Source of the DNA: Myxococcales bacterium
Lineage (GTDB): Bacteria; Myxococcota_A; Polyangia; Polyangiales; Polyangiaceae
Assembly (NCBI GenBank): GCA_004193285.1
Contig: SECP01000024.1
Coordinates: 1-64,000 of the forward strand
DNA length: 64,000 nt
Direction: 5' to 3'
Shown here: piece after piece, positions 8,315-16,716 of the stretch
How positions within the stretch are numbered: the stretch's first letter is position 1
Layout: each line of letters starts with the position of its first letter
Translations under genes and position numbers: made by a program
Notes under the pieces: generated by a model
What the model was told of the DNA's origin: nothing
What the model saw: only the letters and a program-made list of their open reading frames with translations
The model's database searches: none

Positions 8315-9577
8315 TCAGGGTGGGTTGGATGCGAGCTGCTCGAGACGGTCTGCGGCAGCTTGCGCGCCGCCGTTGCGCGCTACGGTGCTGCGCAAGGATT
8401 GCGCCTTCGCCCAGTAGTTGAAGCGATCTTTCAATGCCGCGGCGATGGCGTCGGCGGTGAGCTTGGCTTTCGGTACGGGTGGGGGGCCCGCGCCGAGCTC
8501 GGCGATGCGTCGGCCGTGAAAGAATTGATCGACGATGTGGGGGACGATCAGCTGGGGCACGCCGCTTCGGAGGGCGGCCGCGGTGGTGCCAGCGCCTCCG
8601 TGGTGCACGATGAGGTCGACGCGTGGAAACAGAGTCGTGTGGTCGAGATCGCCCGTGGAGAAGACGCCCGGCGGGAGCTCGACGCCGGCGTCCTCCGCGT
8701 GGGAAGAATGCAGAACGACGCGCGCGCCGTGGCGCTCGAAGAGCTCGATTGCGATGCGAACGACTCGCGCGCGATCGACGGTGGGCATGCTGCCGAAGCC
8801 AATATAGACGACGGGCGGCGCTCCGGCGCTGCCCTCGCCGGCGCCGCGCAGGAATCGCTCCAGCAGGTCGGAGAGCGGCTTCGCTTCGTCCGGATTGGGG
8901 ACGATGGCGGGGACGTGCACGTTGTCTCCTGGGACGTCGGGCGGCAGCTCGCCCATGACCGCGTCTTGGGCGAGGATGACGTTTTGCGCGTGGATCGATT
9001 GCCAAGAGCCGCGTTCAGGGAGGAGGCCGCGCTGCGTGCGAAGCTCGTTCAGCTTGCGGCCGAGCGTGAGCTGGAAGGCGCCGGTGATGGTGGACCACAA
9101 AAGGCGATTGCCGAGCCGCGGCAGACCGAACACGGGAGCGACGGCGGGTGGATGCTCCGCGGAGAGCATCGCGCTCAACGTGTAGCAGCAGAAGACGTGC
9201 GGCACCCGTAGCTGATCCGCTACCATCTTGCCGGCAAAGCTGAGGCCCGCCGCGACGACGATGTCGCACGCTTGGGGCGCCGCGAACAGGTCGTTGACCT
9301 GGCGCGCGAGTTGCTCGCGTACCAAACGGATCTGTGCAGGAAGTGCCACCACTGGGTGCTGCTCGGTCATCCCCTGGTTTTTGCGGATGATCGAATTGAT
9401 GTCCTCGCCGACGGGGACGAAATGGAAGCCGCGCTCCTCGCCCCAGGCCCGAAAGTTCGGCGGAGCCGCCAGCGTGACGCGGTGGCCGCGGCGCGTGAGC
9501 TCTTCGCCCAGCACGAGCTGTGGCTGCACGTCGCCGCGAGAGCCGAGCGGCGCGAGCAGCACGTGGAGCGGCTTCAT
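8315..9577 (-). CDS. GT1-family glycosyltransferase (UGT/MGT type)
   Basis: A 420-residue cytoplasmic glycosyltransferase with GT-B fold. The N-terminal acceptor domain opens with LLAPLGSRGDVQPQLVLG, as in sterol/macrolide glucosyltransferases. The C-terminal nucleotide-sugar domain has VYIGFGSMP (about 258-266) and the signature HHGGAGTT...GVPQLIVPHIVDQ (about 333-355), including the His and the D-Q pair that contact the sugar donor. Related enzymes glycosylate sterols, macrolides or other small lipophilic molecules. The start overlaps the stop of the penicillin-acylase gene by ATGA (9574-9577), so they are translationally coupled and may act on the same metabolite. The substrate is unknown. 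Confidence 0.92.
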   Translation of the reverse strand: MKPLHVLLAPLGSRGDVQPQLVLGEELTRRGHRVTLAAPPNFRAWGEERGFHFVPVGEDINSIIRKNQGMTEQHPVVALPAQIRLVREQLARQVNDLFAAPQACDIVVAAGLSFAGKMVADQLRVPHVFCCYTLSAMLSAEHPPAVAPVFGLPRLGNRLLWSTITGAFQLTLGRKLNELRTQRGLLPERGSWQSIHAQNVILAQDAVMGELPPDVPGDNVHVPAIVPNPDEAKPLSDLLERFLRGAGEGSAGAPPVVYIGFGSMPTVDRARVVRIAIELFERHGARVVLHSSHAEDAGVELPPGVFSTGDLDHTTLFPRVDLIVHHGGAGTTAAALRSGVPQLIVPHIVDQFFHGRRIAELGAGPPPVPKAKLTADAIAAALKDRFNYWAKAQSLRSTVARNGGAQAAADRLEQLASNPP

Positions 9578-11964
9578 AGCGATGAAGCCTGAGCGGGGCG
9601 AGACTCCATGCTCGGTACGAGGGTGAGCTGGTGCGCCGTGTGGCGCCGCACTTCTTCGTCTTCCCAGTGAACCGGCACGCCCTCACCGGCTTGGTGGAGC
9701 GGGACCAGATCAGCGTAATGCGCCGAAAGCGGATTGCCGGACTGTCCACCCAGCACCACGAAACGGCTCGCACCCCAATCCCCCACGACCATGATGCTGC
9801 GGAGGTGCGCGGTAACGGTGGAGTGACGCAAAGGGTTCCAAAACTCGAAGCCAGCTTGATTGACGGTCGTGCCGTCACCATAGCCGCGGAGAGGGCCCAC
9901 GTTGAAAACGCGGTCTAGTGGCTTCTTGTCGCCGAAGCGGTGGCGCAAGGTGAGGGTGCGGATGTCGCCCCAGCCCCAGCCGGAGGTGTGGAGCCCGAAC
10001 GTTTGAGTGAGCGTTTTTACCGCCTCTGTCAGGGATGCGAGCAGCACCGGCTCCCAATCAGGAAAGTAACCTGGCGGTTGCTCGCGAATGACCCGCGTGA
10101 CGAAGCTCGCGCGGCGCGCGTTGAGGCACGTTCCGGGGATGAGCTTCATGACGCCCTTACCGGCGGCCCAGAGGTAGCTATTGGGCGCTTTGGCCTCGCA
10201 GATCCGGCGGTTCAGGGCCGCGACGAACAGCTCGTACACGCTGGCGCCCGCGGAGTCCCCGCTCAGCTTACCGTCCCATGCGGCTAGGATTTCGAGCGCC
10301 CGCGCCGCTTCGAACGTGTTCGGCTGGAGGGCGAGGAGGGTGCTCTTCACGTCCGCGAAGGCCAGGCTTTGCACGTCCACCTGCAGCGCGGCCATTCGCT
10401 CCACGTTCCAGTCGCTTCTAGCGGCCAGCTGCTCGGCGATGCGACGTTGCCGAAAGCCATCCAGAAAATCGTGGCCGAGGAAGACGCCGTTCGGATCGTC
10501 GGCGACGGGCTTGTTGTTGGCGCAGCACACGAAGCCTTCGTCTGGATTTTTGCTCCACGGCAGCTCGCTGCTCGGAACGATGCCGTCCCAGCCCACGTTG
10601 GGCAGCCAACCGGCGAGCGGCACGGAGCCGAAGCCCGACTTGCGCTTCGGTACCTCCGCCGCGAGCACCCAGCCAACCGTCTGCGCATCCGCATAAATCA
10701 AGCTGTAGGCGCAGCCGGCGGACTTGGCACAGACCTCCCGAAATTGCTCGAAGCTCTGCACCTTGTGAAACGCGAGCAGCGAGCGCGTGGGGCGACGCTC
10801 CAGCCACGTTGCCGCGAACGACAGCGCGTTGGAGCCGCCCACGGTCGGCACTGGCTCGTAGATGCTCGCGTCGTCGTCCCCCGTGCGTGCCACGATGGTG
10901 CCGCGCGGCGTGCGAATCACGCGCAGGGCCACGGCGGGCGCGCCCTTGACCGGAATTTCCTCCACACGCTCGTGGCAGCTCTTCCAGCCGTCGGCGTCGC
11001 GGACGCGCCGACCGTCGTCACTCAGCTCTTCCAGGAAGAGGTCCGCATTGTCGACCTGCGCGCTGGTCGAGCCCCAAGCTGCATGCTCGTTGTGGCCGGT
11101 GATGAACGCCGGAATACCGGCGATACTGATGCCGCCGACGGTGAACTCCGGGCACTTCACGCGCGCCAGGTAACCAAGGTTAGGCAGCGCCGCGGGCAGA
11201 TGCGGATCGTTGCACAACAGCGTTCTTCCCAGCGCAGACTTGCTGGCCTGCACCGCCCAGGCGTTGGACCCGCCGGACTCGCCGACGAACGAGCGCAGCG
11301 CCTCCAAATCGCGCGCGACGAACAGGTGACTGGCCGGGCCCGCTCGTTTACCAGGCGGGTGGGTGAGCGGCAGATCTTCGCGCCACGTGGGGTCCAGCGA
11401 GCTCACCGCGTCTTCACCGTCACGGGTGAGAATGATCAAGCGCGCCAGCTCGACGTCCCAGTTGGACGGTAAGAAACAGCACATGAGCAAACCGAACGCG
11501 ACCACGTCGCGCGGCTCCCAGCGGCTCGGCTCACAACGCAGCAGCGCGTGCTCGTGGCTCCGCGGGAGCTCGCGGCTCTGAAGCGCCGCGTTGAGCCCCG
11601 CTACGTACGCGCTCAGCTGATCTCGAGTCTCCGCGTCGAGCTGCTCCACCTGCGCCGTCGCCGCGTGGTGCACGCCGATGAGGCGAATCGCGCGGTCGAT
11701 CGGCAGGCCACCGCTGCCCAGCACCTGCGAGAGCAATCCGCGGGCAAGCCGCCACGTGATCTCCATCTGCCCCGCGCGATCTTGCCCGTGACAGAACCCG
11801 AGGCCGAACCAGCCATCGGCTTCGTCCTGAGCGTCTACATACGCCACGCCAAAACTGTCACGTCGGATCTGCACGCTGCGGCGACACCCGACCTCGAAGC
11901 GCCCGTCGTAGCTCGGAAGCCTTTTACCCAGCACCGCCCCGAACGCCTTCTGCGCGAAATTCAC
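9574..11964 (-). CDS. Penicillin acylase family hydrolase (Ntn-type)
   Basis: A 796-residue enzyme of the penicillin/acyl-homoserine-lactone acylase family, which hydrolyses amide-linked acyl groups after self-cleavage into alpha and beta chains. The expected cleavage site and N-terminal nucleophile is Ser233 in GGSNAWAV, followed by the usual NDPHL and TGHNEHAAWG motifs. Full length for the family. The start is GTG. Most relatives are periplasmic, but I see no clear signal peptide (MNFAQKAFGAVLGKRLPSYD), so it may be cytoplasmic. It is coupled by ATGA to the glycosyltransferase gene. A joint job, such as deacylating and glycosylating a natural product or signal, is inference. Confidence 0.9.
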   Translation of the reverse strand: MNFAQKAFGAVLGKRLPSYDGRFEVGCRRSVQIRRDSFGVAYVDAQDEADGWFGLGFCHGQDRAGQMEITWRLARGLLSQVLGSGGLPIDRAIRLIGVHHAATAQVEQLDAETRDQLSAYVAGLNAALQSRELPRSHEHALLRCEPSRWEPRDVVAFGLLMCCFLPSNWDVELARLIILTRDGEDAVSSLDPTWREDLPLTHPPGKRAGPASHLFVARDLEALRSFVGESGGSNAWAVQASKSALGRTLLCNDPHLPAALPNLGYLARVKCPEFTVGGISIAGIPAFITGHNEHAAWGSTSAQVDNADLFLEELSDDGRRVRDADGWKSCHERVEEIPVKGAPAVALRVIRTPRGTIVARTGDDDASIYEPVPTVGGSNALSFAATWLERRPTRSLLAFHKVQSFEQFREVCAKSAGCAYSLIYADAQTVGWVLAAEVPKRKSGFGSVPLAGWLPNVGWDGIVPSSELPWSKNPDEGFVCCANNKPVADDPNGVFLGHDFLDGFRQRRIAEQLAARSDWNVERMAALQVDVQSLAFADVKSTLLALQPNTFEAARALEILAAWDGKLSGDSAGASVYELFVAALNRRICEAKAPNSYLWAAGKGVMKLIPGTCLNARRASFVTRVIREQPPGYFPDWEPVLLASLTEAVKTLTQTFGLHTSGWGWGDIRTLTLRHRFGDKKPLDRVFNVGPLRGYGDGTTVNQAGFEFWNPLRHSTVTAHLRSIMVVGDWGASRFVVLGGQSGNPLSAHYADLVPLHQAGEGVPVHWEDEEVRRHTAHQLTLVPSMESRPAQASSL

Positions 11965-12090
11965 GGCTTTCGCATTACAACGGCGCGGCGCGGGCGAGCA
12001 AGCACCGTGGCGGCAATCGTGAGCTCGCCTCGAGGCATGGCTCTTGCTGCCGCCTGATCAGCAACGCAACCACCTCGAAGGAGAGACCCT

Positions 12091-12813
12091 ATGCCTCGTC
12101 CGCTCCAACATTGGAAAGTGCTTCCCCATGGCAAGCTCAGCGTCATCGACGACAACTTGCTCACCGTGGTCGGCGCGCTCCACATGCCGATGGGCGATTT
12201 CCCGCGTCGAATGACCGTCGCCCGGCTACGCGACGGCCGCCTCGTCATCTTCAGCGCCATCGCCCTCGAAGAAGACGAGATGCAAGCGCTCGAAAAATTC
12301 GGCCTCCCCACCTTCCTCGTCGTTCCCAGCGACCGCCACCGCATGGATGCAAAAATCTGGAAGGACCGCTACCCGCGCCTGCTCGTCCTCGCGCCTCCGG
12401 GAGCACGCGAGAAGGTCGACGAGGTCGTGCGAGTGGACGCCACCGCCTTCGATTTCCGGGACCCCAGCGTGAAGCTCGTCACCGTTCCGGGGACGGACGG
12501 GCACGAAGCCGCGCTGGTCGTGCAAAGCGAGAGCGGCACCACGCTCGTCGTGAACGAGCTCATCTGGAACGTGGACCATCGCCCCGGCTTCGGCGGCTGG
12601 CTCATGAAAGTCACGGGCCTCACCAGTGACGGGCCTCAGATCCCCGCCATTCCGAAGATGCTCGGCTTCAAAGATCAACCGGCGCTGCGCCGCCAGCTGG
12701 AAGATTGGTCTCAGCTTTACAACCTGCGCCGCATCATCGTGTCCCACGGCGACATCATCGAGGCCGAGCCCGACATCGTGCTGCGCGACCTCGCCCAACA
12801 GCTTGCTGCCTGA
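12091..12813 (+). CDS. DUF4336-like protein (metallo-beta-lactamase-related fold)
   Basis: A 240-residue soluble protein. Its layout recalls DUF4336 proteins, which have a metallo-beta-lactamase-like fold without the full HxHxDH motif: LPHGKLSVIDDNLLTVVGAL at the start, a long middle part with VPGTDGHEAALVVQ (about 130-150) and a late ...VSHGDIIE (about 220). Loss of the canonical metal motif makes beta-lactamase activity unlikely. The start at 12091 has a good ribosome site (GAAGGAGAG, 12077-12085). It is divergent from the penicillin-acylase gene across 126 bp. Function unknown. Confidence 0.7.
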   Translation: MPRPLQHWKVLPHGKLSVIDDNLLTVVGALHMPMGDFPRRMTVARLRDGRLVIFSAIALEEDEMQALEKFGLPTFLVVPSDRHRMDAKIWKDRYPRLLVLAPPGAREKVDEVVRVDATAFDFRDPSVKLVTVPGTDGHEAALVVQSESGTTLVVNELIWNVDHRPGFGGWLMKVTGLTSDGPQIPAIPKMLGFKDQPALRRQLEDWSQLYNLRRIIVSHGDIIEAEPDIVLRDLAQQLAA

Positions 12814-13100
12814 CCGCGCCCGCACTCCGCGGAGGGGCCGCCGCCGCGCGGCCTCTCGCATGGGGGACACGGGGCGTCGTCGCGCACGCCCTTGGCGCGC
12901 TCGCCGCCACCGACACGGCGCGCAGCGCCTCGGACAATGCCGGGAGGTGGGCGCGCACGGTTGCGCTCGCTAGCTCGGGGAGCCGTTTGCGCGCGTCGTT
13001 TGGGGCGCAGCCGTTGCCGGCCTACTCGAGCAGGTTGGTGAGCAGGTTCGACAACGCCCCAAAACCGGACTTCCCGCTGGAGGGCACTCTTCTCGCTCAA

Positions 13101-13128
13101 ACCCTTCTTCGGATCCGCAGAAGGGTTC
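13101..13128. repeat. Palindromic element, copy 4
   Basis: Inverted repeat of AACCCTTCT arms around CGGATCCG, with one mismatched pair. It matches the core of copies 1-3 more than 5 kb away, which shows that this element is dispersed and not only tandemly amplified. Confidence 0.75.
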
Positions 13129-13203
13129 AGCCGCTCGTTCGGTGTGCCAGATTACGCAATTGTTCCAAGCTGTTGCCCCTCCGCTGGCGCTGGAACAGCG
13201 TGT

Positions 13204-13235
13204 TCTGCGGATCCGAAGGAGGGTTCGGGTCGCGG
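13204..13235. repeat. Palindromic element, copy 5 (partial)
   Basis: Half-copy of the element: TCTGCGGATCCGAAGGAGGG continuing into TTCGGGTCGCGG. The left arm is mostly lost. About 100 bp from copy 4. Confidence 0.6.
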
Positions 13236-13366
13236 CACGGCTTCCGGTGAGCCGAGGGCCGCCGAGGGCACCCTCCAGGCGATGCGAGGTGAGTGCTCAT
13301 CGCGCCTTCAGGTACGGCGCTCCCCGGAGTGACGGCTGGCTACGGCTGGCTAGCGGCAGGCCTTTG

Positions 13367-14038
13367 TTAGGGCGCGAACGCACCCTTCGCGGAGCTGCTG
13401 GGCGCAGGCGCAGGCGGTGATGCGGATGGCGTTGCTGTGGGCGCCGTGGGGGGCGCTGCGCTGGGCGGCGCTGCGCTGGGCGGCGCTGGTACGCTCGGAG
13501 GCGACGGCTGCGCGTTGGGAAGGTCCGCTGGCGCTGCGGCGGCTGGGGGCGTCGTGACGGCCGGGGGAGCCGCTGGAGGCGGAGCGGCAACGGGCGGGGC
13601 CGCAGTGTCTGCCGCGGGCGCTTCACGCCGCGGCACCACCTGCTGAGGCGCCTGCTCACGGTTGGGCCGGTCCAGCGCGACGAGCATCGTCTGCGTCGTG
13701 CTCCCGCAGTCTTCGCTCCTGACGACCTCAACCGGCTGCTCGAACGGCACCAGCCCCTCGCGCTCGACGCGCATCTTGTACTTGCCGGCCGACAGCGCCG
13801 CCTGGCCACAGGATGTCGCTACCGTCTCCGAGGACCCCTTCGTGAAGCTCACCTTGGCATCGCACAGCTTCGTGCCAGTCAGCCGGTCGGTAACCACCAC
13901 CGTGACGCGGTCGTAGCAAGTGAACGCCACGAACCCCGCACCGACCAACACCGCGCTCGTCCCCGCGGCGATGCCGCCCATCAGACAGCCCGTCGACAAC
14001 AAACCCGCAGCCACTAGCGACGCCCGAAGCCAACGCAT
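13367..14038 (-). CDS. Putative lipoprotein with PEGA-like domain and Pro/Ala-rich tail
   Basis: A 223-residue envelope protein. The N-terminus MRWLRASLVAAGLLSTGC is a signal peptide with a lipobox-like end (Cys18). A second hydrophobic, Gly/Ala-rich segment follows (about 19-42). Residues about 43-130 look like a small beta-sandwich of the carboxypeptidase-regulatory/PEGA type (VTVVVTDRLTGTKLCDAKVSF ... AGKYKMRVEREGLVPFEQPVEV). The last 80 residues are almost only Pro, Ala, Ser and Thr, as in wall- or membrane-spanning linkers. No catalytic motif. It is transcribed away from the nearby tRNA gene. Confidence 0.75.
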   Translation of the reverse strand: MRWLRASLVAAGLLSTGCLMGGIAAGTSAVLVGAGFVAFTCYDRVTVVVTDRLTGTKLCDAKVSFTKGSSETVATSCGQAALSAGKYKMRVEREGLVPFEQPVEVVRSEDCGSTTQTMLVALDRPNREQAPQQVVPRREAPAADTAAPPVAAPPPAAPPAVTTPPAAAAPADLPNAQPSPPSVPAPPSAAPPSAAPPTAPTATPSASPPAPAPSSSAKGAFAP

Positions 14039-14225
14039 CTCACGGCCCTAGCATGTACCGCACCACGCGGATCCGCGCGCCGAGCCGCGCCGTGCCGCCA
14101 ACGCGGTTGCCAAAACCGAGCTCGCCATGACGAGCGCGCCCCGGCTGGCCGTCGGACCTGCGCAAATCTCAAAACATCTTCTTGACTCTGTGGGCGCTGT
14201 GACTATGTTCCCGCCTCCTAACTGA

Positions 14226-14299
<74 letters not shown>

Positions 14300-14311
14300 C
14301 AAAAACTGAAG

Positions 14312-14346
14312 ACGCGGAGTTGGCGAAAGCTGACTCCGCGTTTTGC
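14312..14346 (+). terminator. Rho-independent terminator of the initiator tRNA gene
   Basis: Stem ACGCGGAGT / ACTCCGCGT (14312-14320 and 14333-14341), extended by a GC GAAA GC-type apex and followed by a short T-tract (TTTTG). It lies 12 bp past the tRNA end. Confidence 0.85.
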
Positions 14347-14383
14347 GTTTGTGCGCGCGAGGGCGCGCGGTGCAGTTGGAGGG

Positions 14384-15019
14384 TCAGTCTCTTGGGGCTT
14401 GCGCCTCGCCGGGGACGAGGCGTTCGAGGATCGGTCCCGCCCACGCCGGCGCGTCCCCGTATGCCTTCACCACGCGACCCTCGGCGGCACGGAGCACGAG
14501 CTGCGCGTCCCGATCGTCCACAGAATTGTCATACACGTAAAAGCGATCCACCTCGGCCGCGACCGAGGCGGCGTTGGCGATTGAGTGCCCCCAACGATCG
14601 ATGATTTTGCGGATCGGAACCTCATGGCCGCCCTGAATCACCCTGCGTGCGACTCGAGCGGCGTTGATCTCGGGCCGGTCGGTGCCAACGAAGAAGATGC
14701 GCACGAAGTAGCCGAGGGCCAACGCGTGCCGCACGAACGCCGGCTTGTCCACAGCCGAGAAGACGGTTTCGAAGGCCAAGCTCCGCCCCTCGCGCAGGCA
14801 AGTCTCACGTCGCTCCGTGGCAAGCTGCGCCGCGCGGAGCACGGTCGCTGGATCGTTCCAGTCTCCGAGCTCGTCTTGAGCGATGGCATCGGGGTTGACG
14901 TATTCACAGCCGTGGAACCACTCGTGTGCGAGGCCCCGCTCCGTGATGGTCGTCTTTCCGGCACCATTGGGTCCTGCGACCACCAATAGGCGAGGGCGCG
15001 AAGCGGGTGCGGCCGTCAT
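14384..15019 (-). CDS. Zeta toxin-like P-loop kinase
   Basis: A 211-residue cytoplasmic protein. It has a Walker A motif, GPNGAGKTT (16-24), and the NPDAIA segment (about 42-47) typical of the zeta-toxin/PezT group, which phosphorylates UDP-N-acetylamino sugars and blocks wall synthesis. ATP binding is well supported; the toxic substrate is inferred from family resemblance, and non-toxic kinases share these motifs. The start codon overlaps the stop of a 63-residue upstream gene (ATGA, 15016-15019), as in toxin-antitoxin operons. Confidence 0.85.
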   Translation of the reverse strand: MTAAPASRPRLLVVAGPNGAGKTTITERGLAHEWFHGCEYVNPDAIAQDELGDWNDPATVLRAAQLATERRETCLREGRSLAFETVFSAVDKPAFVRHALALGYFVRIFFVGTDRPEINAARVARRVIQGGHEVPIRKIIDRWGHSIANAASVAAEVDRFYVYDNSVDDRDAQLVLRAAEGRVVKAYGDAPAWAGPILERLVPGEAQAPRD

Positions 15020-15207
15020 CGAGACTTGTCGGTCCGCCGTGCCTGCGTGTTGACCCTACCGAAAATGGACGCTTCCTTCAGCCGAGCTGCGACCCAAGCA
15101 TCTGAGGTCGCACGTCGCTGAACAGCAAGCTCTCTGGCTTCGCGCATCACGAGCGCGAGCTCCTCATCGGTCGGCTCAGTGTCGGGCGCCATCAGATCGC
15201 GAGGCAT
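15016..15207 (-). CDS. Small protein, candidate antitoxin for the zeta-like kinase
   Basis: A 63-residue charged, helical protein (EELALVMREARELAVQRR ... RVNTQARRTDKSR), co-transcribed with and overlapping the zeta-like kinase gene by 4 bp. I chose ATG at 15207 because a GAGG lies nine bases upstream; ATG at 15216 would sit directly on that GAGG. It does not look like the three-helix epsilon/PezA antitoxins I know, so an antitoxin role rests only on size, order and coupling. Confidence 0.6.
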   Translation of the reverse strand: MPRDLMAPDTEPTDEELALVMREARELAVQRRATSDAWVAARLKEASIFGRVNTQARRTDKSR

Positions 15208-15356
15208 TGGGTCCATCCTCGACTCACGATAGCACGGCCGCGCCGTTGACTGGCGCAGGTGGTCTCGCCCCCGTATGTCCAGGCGGCCCACAAGGCCCGG
15301 CGTGCTCGCGGTTCATCCTCCCAGCGGCCCGTGCTCACCACTACGCGGCCAGCTCA

Positions 15357-15412
15357 ACCCGAATCTCCAGCGAAACCTCGTGGTACTTCGGACGAATCGC
15401 CCCCGCGCAACC
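15357..15412. repeat. Dispersed 55-bp repeat, copy 1
   Basis: Shares AAACCTCGTGGTAC, then CGAATCGC and CCCGCGCAACC in the same order and spacing with 15561-15613. Both lie in the same non-coding stretch. Confidence 0.7.
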
Positions 15413-15560
15413 GGTTCGCCGGACACCCCATCGCCGCGCATGCTGTACTACGTAAGGGTCAAAACGGGGTACAGGCCGGTTCACGGCGACGAGCAGACGG
15501 GCAGGCGCTCCTCGGTCGCCTGCTCGCTTCACATTCGGTTGATACTGCGCCGCCAGCGAC

Positions 15561-15613
15561 ACGCGAATTCCAGCCCAAACCTCGTGGTACATCGAACGAA
15601 TCGCGCCCGCGCA
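15561..15613. repeat. Dispersed 55-bp repeat, copy 2
   Basis: Matches copy 1 over its whole length with scattered substitutions (CAAACCTCGTGGTACATCGA, then ACGAATCGCGCCCGCGCAAC). A weaker third relative sits at about 23330-23368 (CATCCGACGAATCGCGCCCG). Confidence 0.7.
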
Positions 15614-15773
15614 ACCATCGATATCTCATGATGCATGACAGGCCCGCTAACCCCGGGCCTCTTCTGCTTTGTAGACAGCTGCATCTTTCACGCAGCCTGA
15701 GGTTGGGCGGGATAGGGCTCGGTGCGAGCATGTCCTCACCGGCTGATGCCGCGGCAAAGAGCCGCCGAGTATC

Positions 15774-16106
15774 TCACGGTGGTGGGTCGAGTGGGTCGAG
15801 CGCGTCGTCCTTCAACCGATGCAGGAGGTCGATAGTCTCGCGCATCGACACATCGACTTGAGGACATACCGTGCACGTCGCCAGGTGTGCTCGCACCAGC
15901 GCGGAACGCCACCGCGGAAGGCGGCCGTCGTACAGGTCCGAGAGGTGACGTCGCACGACGTGACACTCGAGGAGGTAGTCGAGGCTATCTCGAAGGGACT
16001 GATCCACCCACGCGACGCGACGTATCGGACGGAGGAGCTGCCGAACGCCGTTGCGCACTCGGGGGCCTACCGCGCGCTTCATTCCGGAAAACCGCTCAGC
16101 CGCCAT
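15774..16106 (-). CDS. Anti-sigma factor (zinc-finger, ZAS type)
   Basis: A 110-residue soluble protein with the zinc-binding anti-sigma pattern: a Cys followed by two His (ECHVVRRHLSDLYDG, about 48-62), then HLATCTVC (about 75-82). Such domains bind and inhibit a cognate ECF sigma factor, and release may follow redox or metal signals. No membrane segment, so it should be cytoplasmic. The N-terminal 30 residues are Arg-rich. It overlaps the ECF sigma gene by 11 bp, which supports the pairing. Confidence 0.8.
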   Translation of the reverse strand: MAAERFSGMKRAVGPRVRNGVRQLLRPIRRVAWVDQSLRDSLDYLLECHVVRRHLSDLYDGRLPRWRSALVRAHLATCTVCPQVDVSMRETIDLLHRLKDDALDPLDPPP

Positions 16107-16647
16107 GCGTTACTCCTGCTTTCTCGAGAGCGCGCCGCAGGCGGTGCCGACCGCGATGCAAGAGCACTCGAAGATGAGTCGCGCTGACCGCGAGCTCGTT
16201 ACAAGCTTGTTCGTGGTCGCCCTCCTCGACGTCGATGAGGAGCACGGCGAGCCGCTCGAGGTCCGGCAGGTCCCGCAAGGCCTTGTCGACGATCGACAGC
16301 GCTTCACGACGCGCCAGCACGCGGTCGGGTCGTCGGTCCGAGCTCGGCTCGGCGAGATCGTCTACCGACGCCTCCTCGCCGGAGGTCCGCCGCGCCCTGC
16401 CCTGGGCTCGGAAGAGATCGACGACCTTGTGCGTCAGAATGCCGATCGCCCACGTGCGAAGCTGAGAGCGGCCTTCGAAGCGTGCGTGTCCGGCCATGAC
16501 TGCGAGAAGCGTCTCTTGCACGAGATCCTGCGCCCTGTCGCGGTCGCCTACGGCGCGGACGGCATACGCCAGCAGCGCCCCCTCGAGTCCGCGAAGGTCG
16601 TCCGCCGACAACATCGCGACGGCGCCGCGCTCAGCTTCGGACACCAT
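16096..16647 (-). CDS. ECF RNA polymerase sigma factor
   Basis: A 183-residue sigma-70 family factor. Region 2 (about 20-85) contains DRDRAQDLVQETLLAV and RFEGRSQLRTWAIGILTHKVVDLFR. Region 4 (about 120-178) contains LPDLERLAVLLIDVEEGDHEQA and the recognition part LAVSATHLRVLLHRGRHRLR. This form is common in ECF groups paired with small soluble zinc-finger anti-sigmas, and such a gene overlaps its 3' end. It is divergent from the exported beta-barrel-like gene at 16717 across 69 bp, a plausible target. Confidence 0.9.
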   Translation of the reverse strand: MVSEAERGAVAMLSADDLRGLEGALLAYAVRAVGDRDRAQDLVQETLLAVMAGHARFEGRSQLRTWAIGILTHKVVDLFRAQGRARRTSGEEASVDDLAEPSSDRRPDRVLARREALSIVDKALRDLPDLERLAVLLIDVEEGDHEQACNELAVSATHLRVLLHRGRHRLRRALEKAGVTHGG

Positions 16648-16716
16648 CGCGACAGGCTTAACACAGCGGCGGCCAGAAAAGTCGTAACGACGGCTGGGCG
16701 GCGCCGACAGATCGGC

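Larger units (their letters stand above)
12814..13366. other. Intergenic region with two palindromic elements
   Basis: About 550 bp without a convincing gene. It contains two more copies of the GGATCC-centred palindrome found at 7.7-8.2 kb: a near-complete one at 13101-13128 (ACCCTTCTTCGGATCCGCAG and the facing arm) and a half element at 13204-13235 running into GGGTTCGGGTCGCGG. The rest is GC-rich and shows no recognised signal. Confidence 0.7.
15208..15773. other. Intergenic region, about 570 bp
   Basis: No supported gene. It holds two copies of a 55-bp dispersed repeat (listed separately) and a 7-bp hairpin AGGCCCG / CGGGCCT at 15640-15660. The hairpin could help end the sigma/anti-sigma transcript, but it lacks a T-tract on the minus strand. 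Confidence 0.6.

Noticed and set aside
8046..9005. Arg-rich 319-residue minus-strand frame
   Set aside because: Shadow of the glycosyltransferase frame; composition is not protein-like.
13437..13646. Gly/Ala-rich plus-strand frame
   Set aside because: Antisense of the Pro/Ala-rich tail of the lipoprotein at 13367.
15640..15660. Hairpin AGGCCCG/CGGGCCT as a terminator
   Set aside because: There is no T-tract after it on the minus strand and only a weak one on the plus strand, where no gene ends.
16051..16716. Upstream extension of the barrel gene
   Set aside because: It would be antisense to the ECF sigma gene and would put 222 residues before a clear signal peptide.
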